Assembly: GCF_014652675.1 (NCBI RefSeq)
Contig: NZ_BMZG01000014.1
Coordinates: 1 to 35,961 of the forward strand
Length of the DNA stretch: 35,961 nucleotides
Reading direction: 5' to 3'
DNA from: Formosimonas limnophila
Lineage (GTDB): Bacteria > Pseudomonadota > Gammaproteobacteria > Burkholderiales > Burkholderiaceae
This document shows positions 8,043-18,079 of the stretch, piece by piece. The position numbers were made by a program, and so were the translations under genes. The notes below the pieces were generated by a model that saw nothing but the letters and a program-made list of their open reading frames with translations, searched no databases and was not told where the DNA came from. Within the stretch, counting starts at the first letter, position 1; each line of letters starts with the position of its first letter.

Positions 8043-10025
8043 TTACAAAACGCGCGATTGCAACACCAGAACACTGCGTTGAGCGGCAACCCTTGTTTCA
8101 GTGGTGGTTGCACTGCTCAAAATCGTGTGCCACGTTGTACCATCGTCCAGATGGGGCAGCGATATGGCAACATCATTGTGAGCTGCATTGAACCAAACCA
8201 ACAAATCCCCCGTCGCTGCGCGCAGACGCATGCCCAACGTGAGGCTGTTGTTGTGCCAGTCGTGCTCATTCATCACTTGGCCGTCAGGACGCAGCCATGT
8301 CACATCATCGGGCGTTAAAAAACGCACGAGCGGCAATACGTCAGTCTCGGCACGCAGTTTGGCCAGCTGCGCTACAAAATCAATCAATTGATGGTCTTGG
8401 CTGACCCAATCTATCCACGTGCTGGCATTGTCCTGTGCATAAGCGTTGTTGTTACCGCCTTGGGTTTTACCCAGTTCATCGCCTGCGGTAATCATCACGG
8501 TGCCTTGCGATAAAAAAAGCGTGGCCAATAACGCACGCACATCGCGCCGACGATGCTCGATAATCTGCTCATCGTTGGTTTCTCCTTCTGTGCCGTTGTT
8601 CCAACTGATGTTGTCGTTGCTGCCATCGCGATTGTCCTCGCCATTGGCCCAGTTGTGTTTTTGGTTGTATGAGACCAAGTCACGTAAACAAAAACCATCA
8701 TGCGCCGCAATGAAGTTGACGCTGGTCAGTGGCGCACGATACGACGGCGCAAACACGTCGGAAGAGCCTGCCACTCGAGTGGCGAGTTTAGACACCAATC
8801 CTGTACCTTGCCAGAAGCGACGCACATCGTCGCGGTATTGATCATTCCACTCCAACCACGGCGCGCCGAAGTGGCCGAATTGATAACCGTTGACACCAAT
8901 GTCCCATGGCTCGGCAATCAACAAAACTTTATTGAGCACAGGGTCTTGGCGCATCGCCGCGAGCAATGGCGCATCAGTGTCAAAGTCTTTATCCATACGC
9001 CCTAACACAGGTGCCAAGTCAAAACGAAAACCCGCCACACCCGCGACCTGAACCCAATAGCGCAGACTGTCCATCACCAATTGCACCACACCGCTTTGTT
9101 TGCACGCCAGCGTGTTGCCGCAACCTGTGTCATTGATTAAATTAAATTCATCATCGTGCTGATAATAATATCGATTGTCCAAACCGCGCATCGACAGGCT
9201 CGGCCCGCCCACATCCGACTCGCCCGAATGATTGAACACCACATCCAAAATCGTTTGAATGCCATGTGTGCGCAGAACCGCCACCGTCTCACGCAACTCA
9301 GCCACACCACCAGGGCAAATCGACGGTTCAACTGCCATCATCGCAATCGGGTTATAACCCCACGCGTTGTACAACCCCAAGTGATGCAGGTGTCGCTCAT
9401 TGACCCACGCGGTAATCGGCATCAACTCCAATGTATCAACCCCGATTTTTAGCAAATGCTCAATCACGCACGGCTCGCGTAAGGCCGCCACTGTGCCGCG
9501 TAAATGTTGCGGCACGTCAGGATGCAACATGGTCAATGCTTTGACCGAAGCCTCGTAAATCACCCGTGGCTCGCGTGCAATCACCGACAAATCGGCCATC
9601 GGCACGTCATGACGCAGAATTGACTTAGGCACCAGCACGCTCGTTTCCACCCCAAAATTTTGACAACACAACGCATCATCATAAACAAATGCATGGCTCA
9701 ATTGAACCGCGTACGGGTCAACCAATAACTTCGCCTCGTCATAAAACAAGCCCTTAGCAGGCGCATAAACCCCACTCGCCCGCAAACCATAGCGCAAACC
9801 CTCATTAGGAATCAGCAAACCATCGACACGCCCATGATGCACCTGCCCTGTGCGCATCGGCAGCCGAACCCGTGCTACCTCAACATTGGCTGCGTCAAAC
9901 ACGCAGAAAAAAATCGCCTGCGCATTCGGCGCAAGCACAGCGATATTGATGGCAGACTGCTGCGCATCGACAAAACAAACGCCCAAGTGATGGGCGTTGC
10001 CGTTGGATATTTTTAAAGGGTTCAT
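8043..10025 (-). CDS. glgX: Glycogen debranching enzyme GlgX
   Basis: A GH13 isoamylase-type enzyme that removes alpha-1,6 branches from phosphorylase-trimmed glycogen in the cytoplasm. An N-terminal carbohydrate-binding-like domain is followed by the TIM barrel with its four conserved regions. These are DVVFNHSGE, GFRFDLAPVLGR (nucleophile Asp336), LIAEPWD (acid/base Glu) and FIAAHDGF (transition-state Asp). Length is about 660 aa, normal for the family. I choose the ATG at 10025 because GGAAAA lies just upstream; the in-frame ATG at 10037 has its nearest GAGG 18 nt away. It is the last gene of the glycogen cluster, 169 nt after nudK, so it may have its own promoter, though none is obvious. 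The stop lies close to the IS66 remnant, and I see no clear terminator between them. Confidence 0.95.
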   Translation of the reverse strand: MNPLKISNGNAHHLGVCFVDAQQSAINIAVLAPNAQAIFFCVFDAANVEVARVRLPMRTGQVHHGRVDGLLIPNEGLRYGLRASGVYAPAKGLFYDEAKLLVDPYAVQLSHAFVYDDALCCQNFGVETSVLVPKSILRHDVPMADLSVIAREPRVIYEASVKALTMLHPDVPQHLRGTVAALREPCVIEHLLKIGVDTLELMPITAWVNERHLHHLGLYNAWGYNPIAMMAVEPSICPGGVAELRETVAVLRTHGIQTILDVVFNHSGESDVGGPSLSMRGLDNRYYYQHDDEFNLINDTGCGNTLACKQSGVVQLVMDSLRYWVQVAGVAGFRFDLAPVLGRMDKDFDTDAPLLAAMRQDPVLNKVLLIAEPWDIGVNGYQFGHFGAPWLEWNDQYRDDVRRFWQGTGLVSKLATRVAGSSDVFAPSYRAPLTSVNFIAAHDGFCLRDLVSYNQKHNWANGEDNRDGSNDNISWNNGTEGETNDEQIIEHRRRDVRALLATLFLSQGTVMITAGDELGKTQGGNNNAYAQDNASTWIDWVSQDHQLIDFVAQLAKLRAETDVLPLVRFLTPDDVTWLRPDGQVMNEHDWHNNSLTLGMRLRAATGDLLVWFNAAHNDVAISLPHLDDGTTWHTILSSATTTETRVAAQRSVLVLQSRVL

Positions 10026-10194
10026 ATGATTTTCCATTTATGGATTGAGTATCGCCTCGTTCATTCCATGTGTCGTTTCGGGTTGACCCGCAATCTCTTT
10101 AACTGGAGAAAGGCCCATCAAATATTTGAGCCGTAACTTGATTTATCAATCAGCCATTATCACTTGATTTAAATTTCATTGAATATCAATTCGA

Positions 10195-10788
10195 TCATAT
10201 TCTTAACAAATTATGAATAGATGCGTATTGCAACAGCATTATTGTTTTTCCGTCTTTGATTTCGCCCGTATTCATCATTTCCAAGGCTTGAGCAAATGGA
10301 ATTTCTAAGACCTCGATATTTTCCTGTTCACTCGCATGTCCACCACCCTCACTGACCCGCATTCCATCGGTATACTCTGCAACAAAAAAGTGAATCATTT
10401 CCGTAACAGAACCTGGTGACATGTAAGCATCAAATATTTTACGCACCTGTTCGAGACGAAAACCCGTCTCCTCTTCAACCTCTCGCTTGATGGCGACTTC
10501 GGGGCTATCCTCATCCAACAATCCCGCACAGGATTCAATCAGCATGCCTGTTGGATTGCCATTAACGTAAGTCGGCAATCTGAATTGACGAATCAACACC
10601 ACGGTTTGTTTGACTCGACTATACAACAATAGCGTTGCACCATTGCCACGGTCATACGCCTCTCGACTTTGGGTTTCCCATGTCCCATCTTTTTTCTGAA
10701 AATCAAATGTGACCTTATTCAAAGTGTACCAATCGTCAGATAGCACTTCTGTTTTAGTGATATTAACTCTTGAATTGTTCGTGCTCAT
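10195..10788 (-). CDS. nudK: Nudix hydrolase, NudK-type (GDP-mannose / nucleoside-diphosphate-sugar pyrophosphatase)
   Basis: A 197-aa Nudix protein similar along its length to E. coli NudK, which hydrolyses GDP-mannose and related nucleotide sugars. Landmarks are [32 protein letters not shown] and [19 protein letters not shown]. The Nudix box spans residues 89-110 ([20 protein letters not shown]), with the REVEEE glutamates that bind Mg2+. AAGG lies 8-10 nt before the ATG. It sits between pgm and glgX in the same orientation. Because its neighbours make and use ADP-glucose, it might instead tune ADP-glucose levels, as the distinct enzyme AspP/NudF is reported to do in E. coli. That role is inferred from position only. 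Confidence 0.9.
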   Translation of the reverse strand: MSTNNSRVNITKTEVLSDDWYTLNKVTFDFQKKDGTWETQSREAYDRGNGATLLLYSRVKQTVVLIRQFRLPTYVNGNPTGMLIESCAGLLDEDSPEVAIKREVEEETGFRLEQVRKIFDAYMSPGSVTEMIHFFVAEYTDGMRVSEGGGHASEQENIEVLEIPFAQALEMMNTGEIKDGKTIMLLQYASIHNLLRI

Positions 10789-10927
10789 AAAACACCTTAA
10801 CTTAAATATATAAAAGCGATTCGTGAATTGCTTTTGTTAAAACACAGCCAATGAAATATTATAGGGTGATGCAAAAGCGGGTCTTTTGATAACTTTCGGC
10901 AATCAGCCCTACAAAATCCAATTGTCA

Positions 10928-12610
<1,683 letters not shown>

Positions 12611-12655
12611 TTATGGCTACTTCTGATAGCGCACGACCAACCGTTCATACTGAAA

Positions 12656-14194
12656 CTAACGCAACAACCCCGTATACAGTTGCACATATTTAGCTGCTGA
12701 GCGTCGCCACGCAACATCCGAGTGCATGCCGGCTTGCTGCATACCGCGCCAGACGTCGTGCTGATGATACAGTTTGATGGTTCGGTCAACCGCTGCTTGA
12801 AATCCTGCGGGTGTGATTTGGTGGAAGTTCACACCCGTCGCTGCACGCGCTGTGATGGCCGCATCGTTTGCATCAATCACCGTGTCAGCCAATCCGCCGA
12901 CCTGCGAGACGACAGGCACACAGCCATAGCGCAAACCATACAGCTGTGTCAAACCGCATGGCTCGAAACGTGATGGCACGAGAATCGCGTCTGAGCCGCC
13001 TTGCAGCAAATGTGACACACCCTCATCATAGCCAATGCGCACAGCCACTTGTGTTGGGTGATGCGAGACGGCAGCGTACAAAGCAGCTTCAAGCCCGCGA
13101 TCTCCTGTGCCGAGCACCACCAACCGCGCACCCATACCAACCATTGCATCAATAGAGTCAATGATTAAATCAATGCCTTTTTGCCATGTCAAGCGTGACA
13201 CGAGGCAAAATAACGGTGTGTCTGCTTGCGGCAAACCAAACTGTGTTTCAATCGCACGTTTGTTCATCAAGCGTTTTTCAATACTTGTCGCATCAAACGA
13301 GCTGGCGAGTAGCGCGTCGGACGCTGGATTCCAAATATTAATATCAATGCCATTGATAATGCCGCTCACCGCATTGCCACGCTTGCGCAGTAAACCATCC
13401 AGCCCCATGCCTCCCTCGGCACTACAGATCTCGCGCGCATAGGTCGGGCTGACCGTGGTAATCGCGTCGGCGAAATTAATACCAGCCTTGAGATACCCCA
13501 CCGCGTTGTAATACTCCACACCTTCCATCGAGTAGGCATGGTTCGGCAAATTTAATCGCGCAAAGACGTGCGCAGGGAACTGCCCCTGAAATGCAAGATT
13601 ATGAATCGTCAATACTGTCTTTGGCTGATGACGCCCTTCACCGAGATAGTGCAAATAGGCAGGTGTTAATGCCGCTTGCCAGTCATGCACATGTACAATA
13701 TCGGGTTTAAACCCTTCAATCGCGCCCCAGCCGATCATTGCCGCCGCCATTGATAGTGCGGCGTAACGCTCTGGGTTGTCCTGCCAATCATTGCCTGATG
13801 CATCCGAGTACGGATTGCCAGCACGCTCAAACAAATGTGGTGCATCAAGGATGAACAGCGACAAGCCATTGACCTGTCCGCTGAGGATTTTGGCATTGCC
13901 GCCGAAAAACGCAGGTAAGTCGAGTACGGGTATTGTATTTGCCACCGTAGATTTCACGGCAGGATAAGCGGGCAAAAAGGTAGTCACAGAGACGTTTTGC
14001 TCTGCGAGTGCTTCGGGCAATGCCCCAACCACATCAGCCAGCCCACCAGTTTTGATGAATGGGTACATTTCGGAAGCGACCGACAGTACTGAGATTTTGC
14101 CCCGTACAGTACTGACTGACTTAGTCAACTCCACCAGAGGTGTCGCCACAGCGGTCGTACTGATGGTATCCGTGGTTTTTTTATTTTTGGTCAT
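12656..14194 (-). CDS. glgA: Glycogen synthase GlgA
   Basis: A GT5 retaining glucosyltransferase that transfers glucose from ADP-glucose to the non-reducing end of glycogen. Landmarks are VASEMYPFIKTGGLADVVGA (KTGGL is the ADP-glucose-binding motif), VHVHDWQAAL, TIHNLAFQG, SRLTWQKG and SRFEPCGLTQLYG (the catalytic Glu region). The frame can start at ATG 14194 (512 aa) or at TTG 14212 (518 aa). Neither has a good ribosome site, and the conserved fold begins about 30 residues later, after a Thr-rich leader. I prefer the ATG. It lies downstream of glgC after a gap of about 150 nt that contains a hairpin. Confidence 0.95.
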   Translation of the reverse strand: MTKNKKTTDTISTTAVATPLVELTKSVSTVRGKISVLSVASEMYPFIKTGGLADVVGALPEALAEQNVSVTTFLPAYPAVKSTVANTIPVLDLPAFFGGNAKILSGQVNGLSLFILDAPHLFERAGNPYSDASGNDWQDNPERYAALSMAAAMIGWGAIEGFKPDIVHVHDWQAALTPAYLHYLGEGRHQPKTVLTIHNLAFQGQFPAHVFARLNLPNHAYSMEGVEYYNAVGYLKAGINFADAITTVSPTYAREICSAEGGMGLDGLLRKRGNAVSGIINGIDINIWNPASDALLASSFDATSIEKRLMNKRAIETQFGLPQADTPLFCLVSRLTWQKGIDLIIDSIDAMVGMGARLVVLGTGDRGLEAALYAAVSHHPTQVAVRIGYDEGVSHLLQGGSDAILVPSRFEPCGLTQLYGLRYGCVPVVSQVGGLADTVIDANDAAITARAATGVNFHQITPAGFQAAVDRTIKLYHQHDVWRGMQQAGMHSDVAWRRSAAKYVQLYTGLLR

Positions 14195-14208
14195 GGTTGA
14201 TTTGTTAA

Positions 14209-14237
14209 ACAATGGGCCGATACAATCAGCCTGTCAA
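14209..14237 (-). promoter_or_regulatory. Possible internal promoter before glgA
   Basis: On the minus strand there is a perfect -35 TTGACA (14232-14237), a 17-nt spacer and a weak -10, CATTGT (14209-14214). If real it would start transcription a few nt from the glgA ATG, giving a very short leader. The poor -10 keeps confidence low. Confidence 0.25.
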
Positions 14238-14315
14238 TTAAAATGGAGTAATGGTGGGTTTCCTGCCCTGACTTGAATATAGCAGACGGATATGTGCTGC
14301 AAACAAGCATTCAAA

Positions 14316-14334
14316 TGGTGGGTAACGCCCACCA
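14316..14334 (-). terminator. Hairpin in the glgC-glgA gap (possible attenuator)
   Basis: A 7-bp perfect stem, TGGTGGG / CCCACCA, with a 5-nt loop, 15 nt after the glgC stop on the minus strand. Only a short ATTTG follows, so termination is likely to be partial at most. It could set the ratio of glgC to glgA expression or protect the upstream mRNA 3' end. Confidence 0.4.
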
Positions 14335-14348
14335 AATAACATAATGTC

Positions 14349-15614
14349 TTATGCTTTCAGAGCGTCAATCATTGGTTGTGTGATTAAGCAAATGCCTTTA
14401 TCCGTTCGGCGAAAGCGTGCGGCATCTAACTCTGGGTCTTGCCCAACGACCAAGCCTTCAGGAATAATGACCCCACGGTCAACCACCACATTGGTGAGAT
14501 GCGCATGACGGCCAATGTGGACTTTCGGCAAAATCACGCCGCCTTCGACGTGGCTATAGGAGTGTGCTACCACGCCTGTGAATAACAAAGATTTGCGCAA
14601 GCTTGCACCTGAAATAATGCAACCGCCAGAAACCAATGAGCTAATCGCCATGCCGCGCCGCTCGTCTTCGTCATGAATGAATTTAGCGGGCGGTGTGAGT
14701 TCGGAGTGCGTCCAAATCGGCCATTCGTGGTCATATAAGTCGAGTTTGGGAACAATGTCCGTCAAATCGATATTGGCATCCCAATACGCATCGACCGTAC
14801 CGACATCGCGCCAATATGCTTCGACTTCGTGATCAGAGCGCACGCACGATTGTGAGAACCGATGCGCAACGGCTTTGCCGTGCTCAACAATGTATGGCAC
14901 GATGTCTTTACCAAAGTCGTTCGATGAATTCGGGTTGTTCGCGTCTTCACACAACAGTTGAAATAAATAACCGGTGTTGAATACATAAATACCCATTGAG
15001 GCGAGTGCCACATCGGGTGAGCCTGGTACACATGGTGGATCGGCAGGTTTTTCGACAAAGTTGATAATTGTGTCGTGCTCATCGACATGCATCACACCAA
15101 AGCCCACTGCCTCCATGCGTGGCACTTCGAGGCAACCGAGCGTGACATCTGCGCCCGAATCGACGTGCTGACGCAGCATGATTTCGTAATCCATTTTATA
15201 AATATGGTCGCCCGCGAGCACCACGATGTATTTGGGCGCATAGCCGTTGATGATGTCGATGTTTTGATAAACCGCGTCTGCCGTGCCTTTGTACCACGAG
15301 TCTTCCGAAATCATTTGACTGGCGGGCAAAATATCAAAGCTTTCATTGCGCTCGGGATGCAGAAAGTTCCAGCCGCGCGTGAGGTGGCGAATCAGACTGT
15401 GCGATTTATACTGCGTCGCCACGGCGATGCGGCGAATGCCCGAGTTGAGCGCATTGGACAGCGCAAAGTCGATGATGCGCGTCTTACCGCCAAAAAACAC
15501 CGCAGGTTTGGCGCGGCGATCCGTCATCTCCATCAGCCGAGAACCACGCCCACCTGCGAGCACATAAGCCATCGCGTCCTTGGCGAGGCGTTGATGTGAA
15601 TGATTTGATTGCAT
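14349..15614 (-). CDS. glgC: Glucose-1-phosphate adenylyltransferase GlgC
   Basis: Makes ADP-glucose from glucose-1-phosphate and ATP, the committed and usually allosterically controlled step of bacterial glycogen synthesis. At 421 aa it is the usual length. It shows the nucleotidyltransferase signature LAGGRGSRL (residues 19-27) followed by [20 protein letters not shown], the ATP and activator region. Further motifs are [12 protein letters not shown] (sugar and metal site) and [11 protein letters not shown]-terminal left-handed beta-helix ([20 protein letters not shown]) is also present. AGGAG lies 6 nt before the ATG. It sits 88 nt after glgB on the same strand. Confidence 0.96.
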   Translation of the reverse strand: MQSNHSHQRLAKDAMAYVLAGGRGSRLMEMTDRRAKPAVFFGGKTRIIDFALSNALNSGIRRIAVATQYKSHSLIRHLTRGWNFLHPERNESFDILPASQMISEDSWYKGTADAVYQNIDIINGYAPKYIVVLAGDHIYKMDYEIMLRQHVDSGADVTLGCLEVPRMEAVGFGVMHVDEHDTIINFVEKPADPPCVPGSPDVALASMGIYVFNTGYLFQLLCEDANNPNSSNDFGKDIVPYIVEHGKAVAHRFSQSCVRSDHEVEAYWRDVGTVDAYWDANIDLTDIVPKLDLYDHEWPIWTHSELTPPAKFIHDEDERRGMAISSLVSGGCIISGASLRKSLLFTGVVAHSYSHVEGGVILPKVHIGRHAHLTNVVVDRGVIIPEGLVVGQDPELDAARFRRTDKGICLITQPMIDALKA

Positions 15615-15702
15615 TTTTGTCTCCTATTATCCAAACATTTTTATCATAAAACTTTGCTTGCCTTCTGCGATTTTTGTGATTGTGGTCTATTTAGGCCAAC
15701 AC

Positions 15703-17919
15703 TCATACTTCAAACAATAAATACAGCGTCGAGAGCGGTGGCAGTGTTAAATCAACATAAGCGCAGCCATGTCCATCATCCATGGCAACAACCTCGCCTA
15801 GATTACCCACGCCTGTGCCGCCATAAATCGCAGCGTCGGTGTTGATCACTTCACGCCAGCGACCCGCATGCGGCAGTGGCACGCGGTAGTGCAAACGCGT
15901 TACAGGTGTCAGATTGGCAATCATGGCGACAGGTGCTGCATTGTCTTGTCCACGACGCAACCACGCAAATACCGACTGAGTGGCATCATCAACAATCAAC
16001 CATTCAAAGCCTGTTGCATCACAGTCTTTTTCATGCAGCGATGGCAAATCAGCATAAGCGCGATTCAAATCACGCACGAGCGATTGCACGCCAGCGTGAC
16101 TATCGTAGTCAGTCAGATGCCAATCCAAGCCAATGTTTTCGTTCCACTCTGCGCGTTGGGCGAATTCTTGCCCCATGAACAATAATTTTTTACCTGGGTA
16201 CGCCCACATAAATGCGTAGTACGCTCGTAAGTTGGCGAATTTTTGCCAATCATCGCCACTCATTTTCATGAGTAACGTGCCTTTGCCGTGTACCACTTCG
16301 TCGTGAGACAGCGGTAAAACGAAATTTTCTGAAAACGCGTACATCAGGCCAAACGTCAAATCGTTGTGGTGGTACTGGCGATAAATCGGTTCTTGTTTGA
16401 AATAGTCGAGCGTGTCGTGCATGAAGCCCATGTTCCACTTAAACCCAAAGCCCAAACCACCGCTGTGTACAGGGTGCGATACTCCGGGAAACGACGTGGA
16501 CTCCTCCGCGATGGTCATCACACCCGCGTGACGCTCATAAACCTTGCTGTTCACTTTTTGTAAAAATGAAATCGCTTCGAGATTTTCACGACCACCGTTC
16601 TCGTTTGGAATCCACTCACCCGCTTTGCGTGAATAATCCAAATACAGCATCGACGCCACCGCATCGACGCGTAAGCCATCGAGATGATAACGCTCCATCC
16701 AAAACAGCGCGTTGTTCACCAAATACGCATTCACCTCAGTGCGCCCAAAGTTAAAAATCGCCGTATTCCAATCAGGGTGAAAGCCTTTGCGCTTGTCCTC
16801 ATGCTCATACAGCGCTGTCCCATCGAAATACGACAAACCATGTGCATCTGTCGGAAAATGCGCAGGCACCCAATCCAAAATCACACCAATCCCCGCCAAA
16901 TGCGCAGAATCAACAAATCGCGCAAATCCATCAGGGTCACCAAAACGTGCGGTCGGCGCGAACAACCCTGTCGGCTGATAACCCCAAGAGGCATCCAGTG
17001 GATGCTCAGTAATCGGCAAAACCTCAATGTGCGTGAATCCCAAATCTTTGACATACGGAATCAAACGTTCAGCCAACTCATCATAGGTCAAAAAGCGATT
17101 GTTCTCACCACGCTGCCACGAACCAAGATGCACCTCATAAATCGACATCGGTTTGGTACGATTGTCACCTTGTTCACGCTGCTCAAGGTAATCGGCATCA
17201 TGCCAAACAAACTGCGTGGTATTGGTCACAATGGACGCATTATCAGGGCGCATCTGCGCCGCTTGACCATACGGGTCCGCCTTGAGTGGCAACGGCAGTC
17301 CCGCCGCATCAAGCAATTCGTACTTATAAACCGAACCAACAGGCAAATCAGGGATGAAAGTTTCCCAGACACCATTGGAGCGACGGCGCATTACGTGACG
17401 ACGGCCATCCCACTCATTAAAATCACCGACGACAGAGACACGCATGGCATTCGGTGCCCACACTGAAAAATGCACACCCGAAACACCACTGTGCATCTGC
17501 GGATGCGCACCGAGCTTGTTATACAGTGCCAAATGCTCCCCGGCCGCCGCCAAGCAATCGTCCACAGGCCCCAAAATCGGCCCAAAACTATACGGATCAA
17601 CATACCGCCAGCGATACACATTGCCCCAAGTCGTCGCTTCAATAATCAGCGGTTGATGATGTGCCACAGGAATCGCTGCGACAAAAAAGCCCGCGTCATG
17701 CACACGAGCCAATCTCGAAATGAATTCACCTGATAATGTGTACAGGCTTACCTGAGCCACATTGGGTGCAAACACCCGAGCCACCCAGTCCCCATAGGGC
17801 GTCTGATGCAAACCAAGCACGGCAAAAACATTACTGTGCTTGCCCGCAATAATTGCCTCCATTTCCGCAAAGGGAATACTCGCGGCAAGGATGGCATTTT
17901 CTGTGAGGGTGTCATTCAT
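15703..17919 (-). CDS. glgB: 1,4-alpha-glucan branching enzyme GlgB
   Basis: Cuts alpha-1,4 chains and re-attaches them as alpha-1,6 branches on growing glycogen. 738 aa, the long two-CBM48 form: N-terminal module at about 20-125, second CBM48 (SVWAPNAMRVSVVGDFNEWD) at about 150-240, then the GH13_9 barrel. Catalytic residues are Asp419 in DGLRVDAV, Glu472 in TIAEES and Asp540 in LPLSHDEVVHGKGTL. AGAGG precedes the ATG by 6 nt. It lies 160 nt after glgP with a perfect hairpin in the gap. Long plus-strand open frames that overlap it are antisense shadows. Confidence 0.97.
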   Translation of the reverse strand: MNDTLTENAILAASIPFAEMEAIIAGKHSNVFAVLGLHQTPYGDWVARVFAPNVAQVSLYTLSGEFISRLARVHDAGFFVAAIPVAHHQPLIIEATTWGNVYRWRYVDPYSFGPILGPVDDCLAAAGEHLALYNKLGAHPQMHSGVSGVHFSVWAPNAMRVSVVGDFNEWDGRRHVMRRRSNGVWETFIPDLPVGSVYKYELLDAAGLPLPLKADPYGQAAQMRPDNASIVTNTTQFVWHDADYLEQREQGDNRTKPMSIYEVHLGSWQRGENNRFLTYDELAERLIPYVKDLGFTHIEVLPITEHPLDASWGYQPTGLFAPTARFGDPDGFARFVDSAHLAGIGVILDWVPAHFPTDAHGLSYFDGTALYEHEDKRKGFHPDWNTAIFNFGRTEVNAYLVNNALFWMERYHLDGLRVDAVASMLYLDYSRKAGEWIPNENGGRENLEAISFLQKVNSKVYERHAGVMTIAEESTSFPGVSHPVHSGGLGFGFKWNMGFMHDTLDYFKQEPIYRQYHHNDLTFGLMYAFSENFVLPLSHDEVVHGKGTLLMKMSGDDWQKFANLRAYYAFMWAYPGKKLLFMGQEFAQRAEWNENIGLDWHLTDYDSHAGVQSLVRDLNRAYADLPSLHEKDCDATGFEWLIVDDATQSVFAWLRRGQDNAAPVAMIANLTPVTRLHYRVPLPHAGRWREVINTDAAIYGGTGVGNLGEVVAMDDGHGCAYVDLTLPPLSTLYLLFEV

Positions 17920-18036
17920 ACAAACCTCTTGTCTCTGATGTTTTTATTATAAGCTCAATGCTTTGGAATCAGTTGTACTGTACCCGAATTGACCAACCAA
18001 ATGTGATGGTTTTCTCAACGCATCAATCGGTTGGTG

Positions 18037-18062
18037 TGCATGGCAGATACGACTGCCATGCA
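18037..18062 (-). other. Intercistronic stem-loop between glgP and glgB
   Basis: A 10-bp perfect inverted repeat, TGCATGGCAG / CTGCCATGCA, with a 6-nt loop, 18 nt after the glgP stop. No T-run follows on the minus strand, so it is not a classic terminator. It may be a stabilising 3' hairpin, a processing site or a protein-binding palindrome. Confidence 0.5.
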
Positions 18063-18079
18063 GCAATCATTGGTCGAAA

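Noticed and set aside
15075-15599. 174-codon plus-strand open frame
   Set aside because: Antisense to glgC, no recognisable domain and no ribosome site; it is a shadow of the GlgC coding bias.
16684-17466. 260-codon plus-strand open frame
   Set aside because: It lies wholly antisense to glgB, has an Arg-rich, low-information translation and matches no family; it is a shadow frame.
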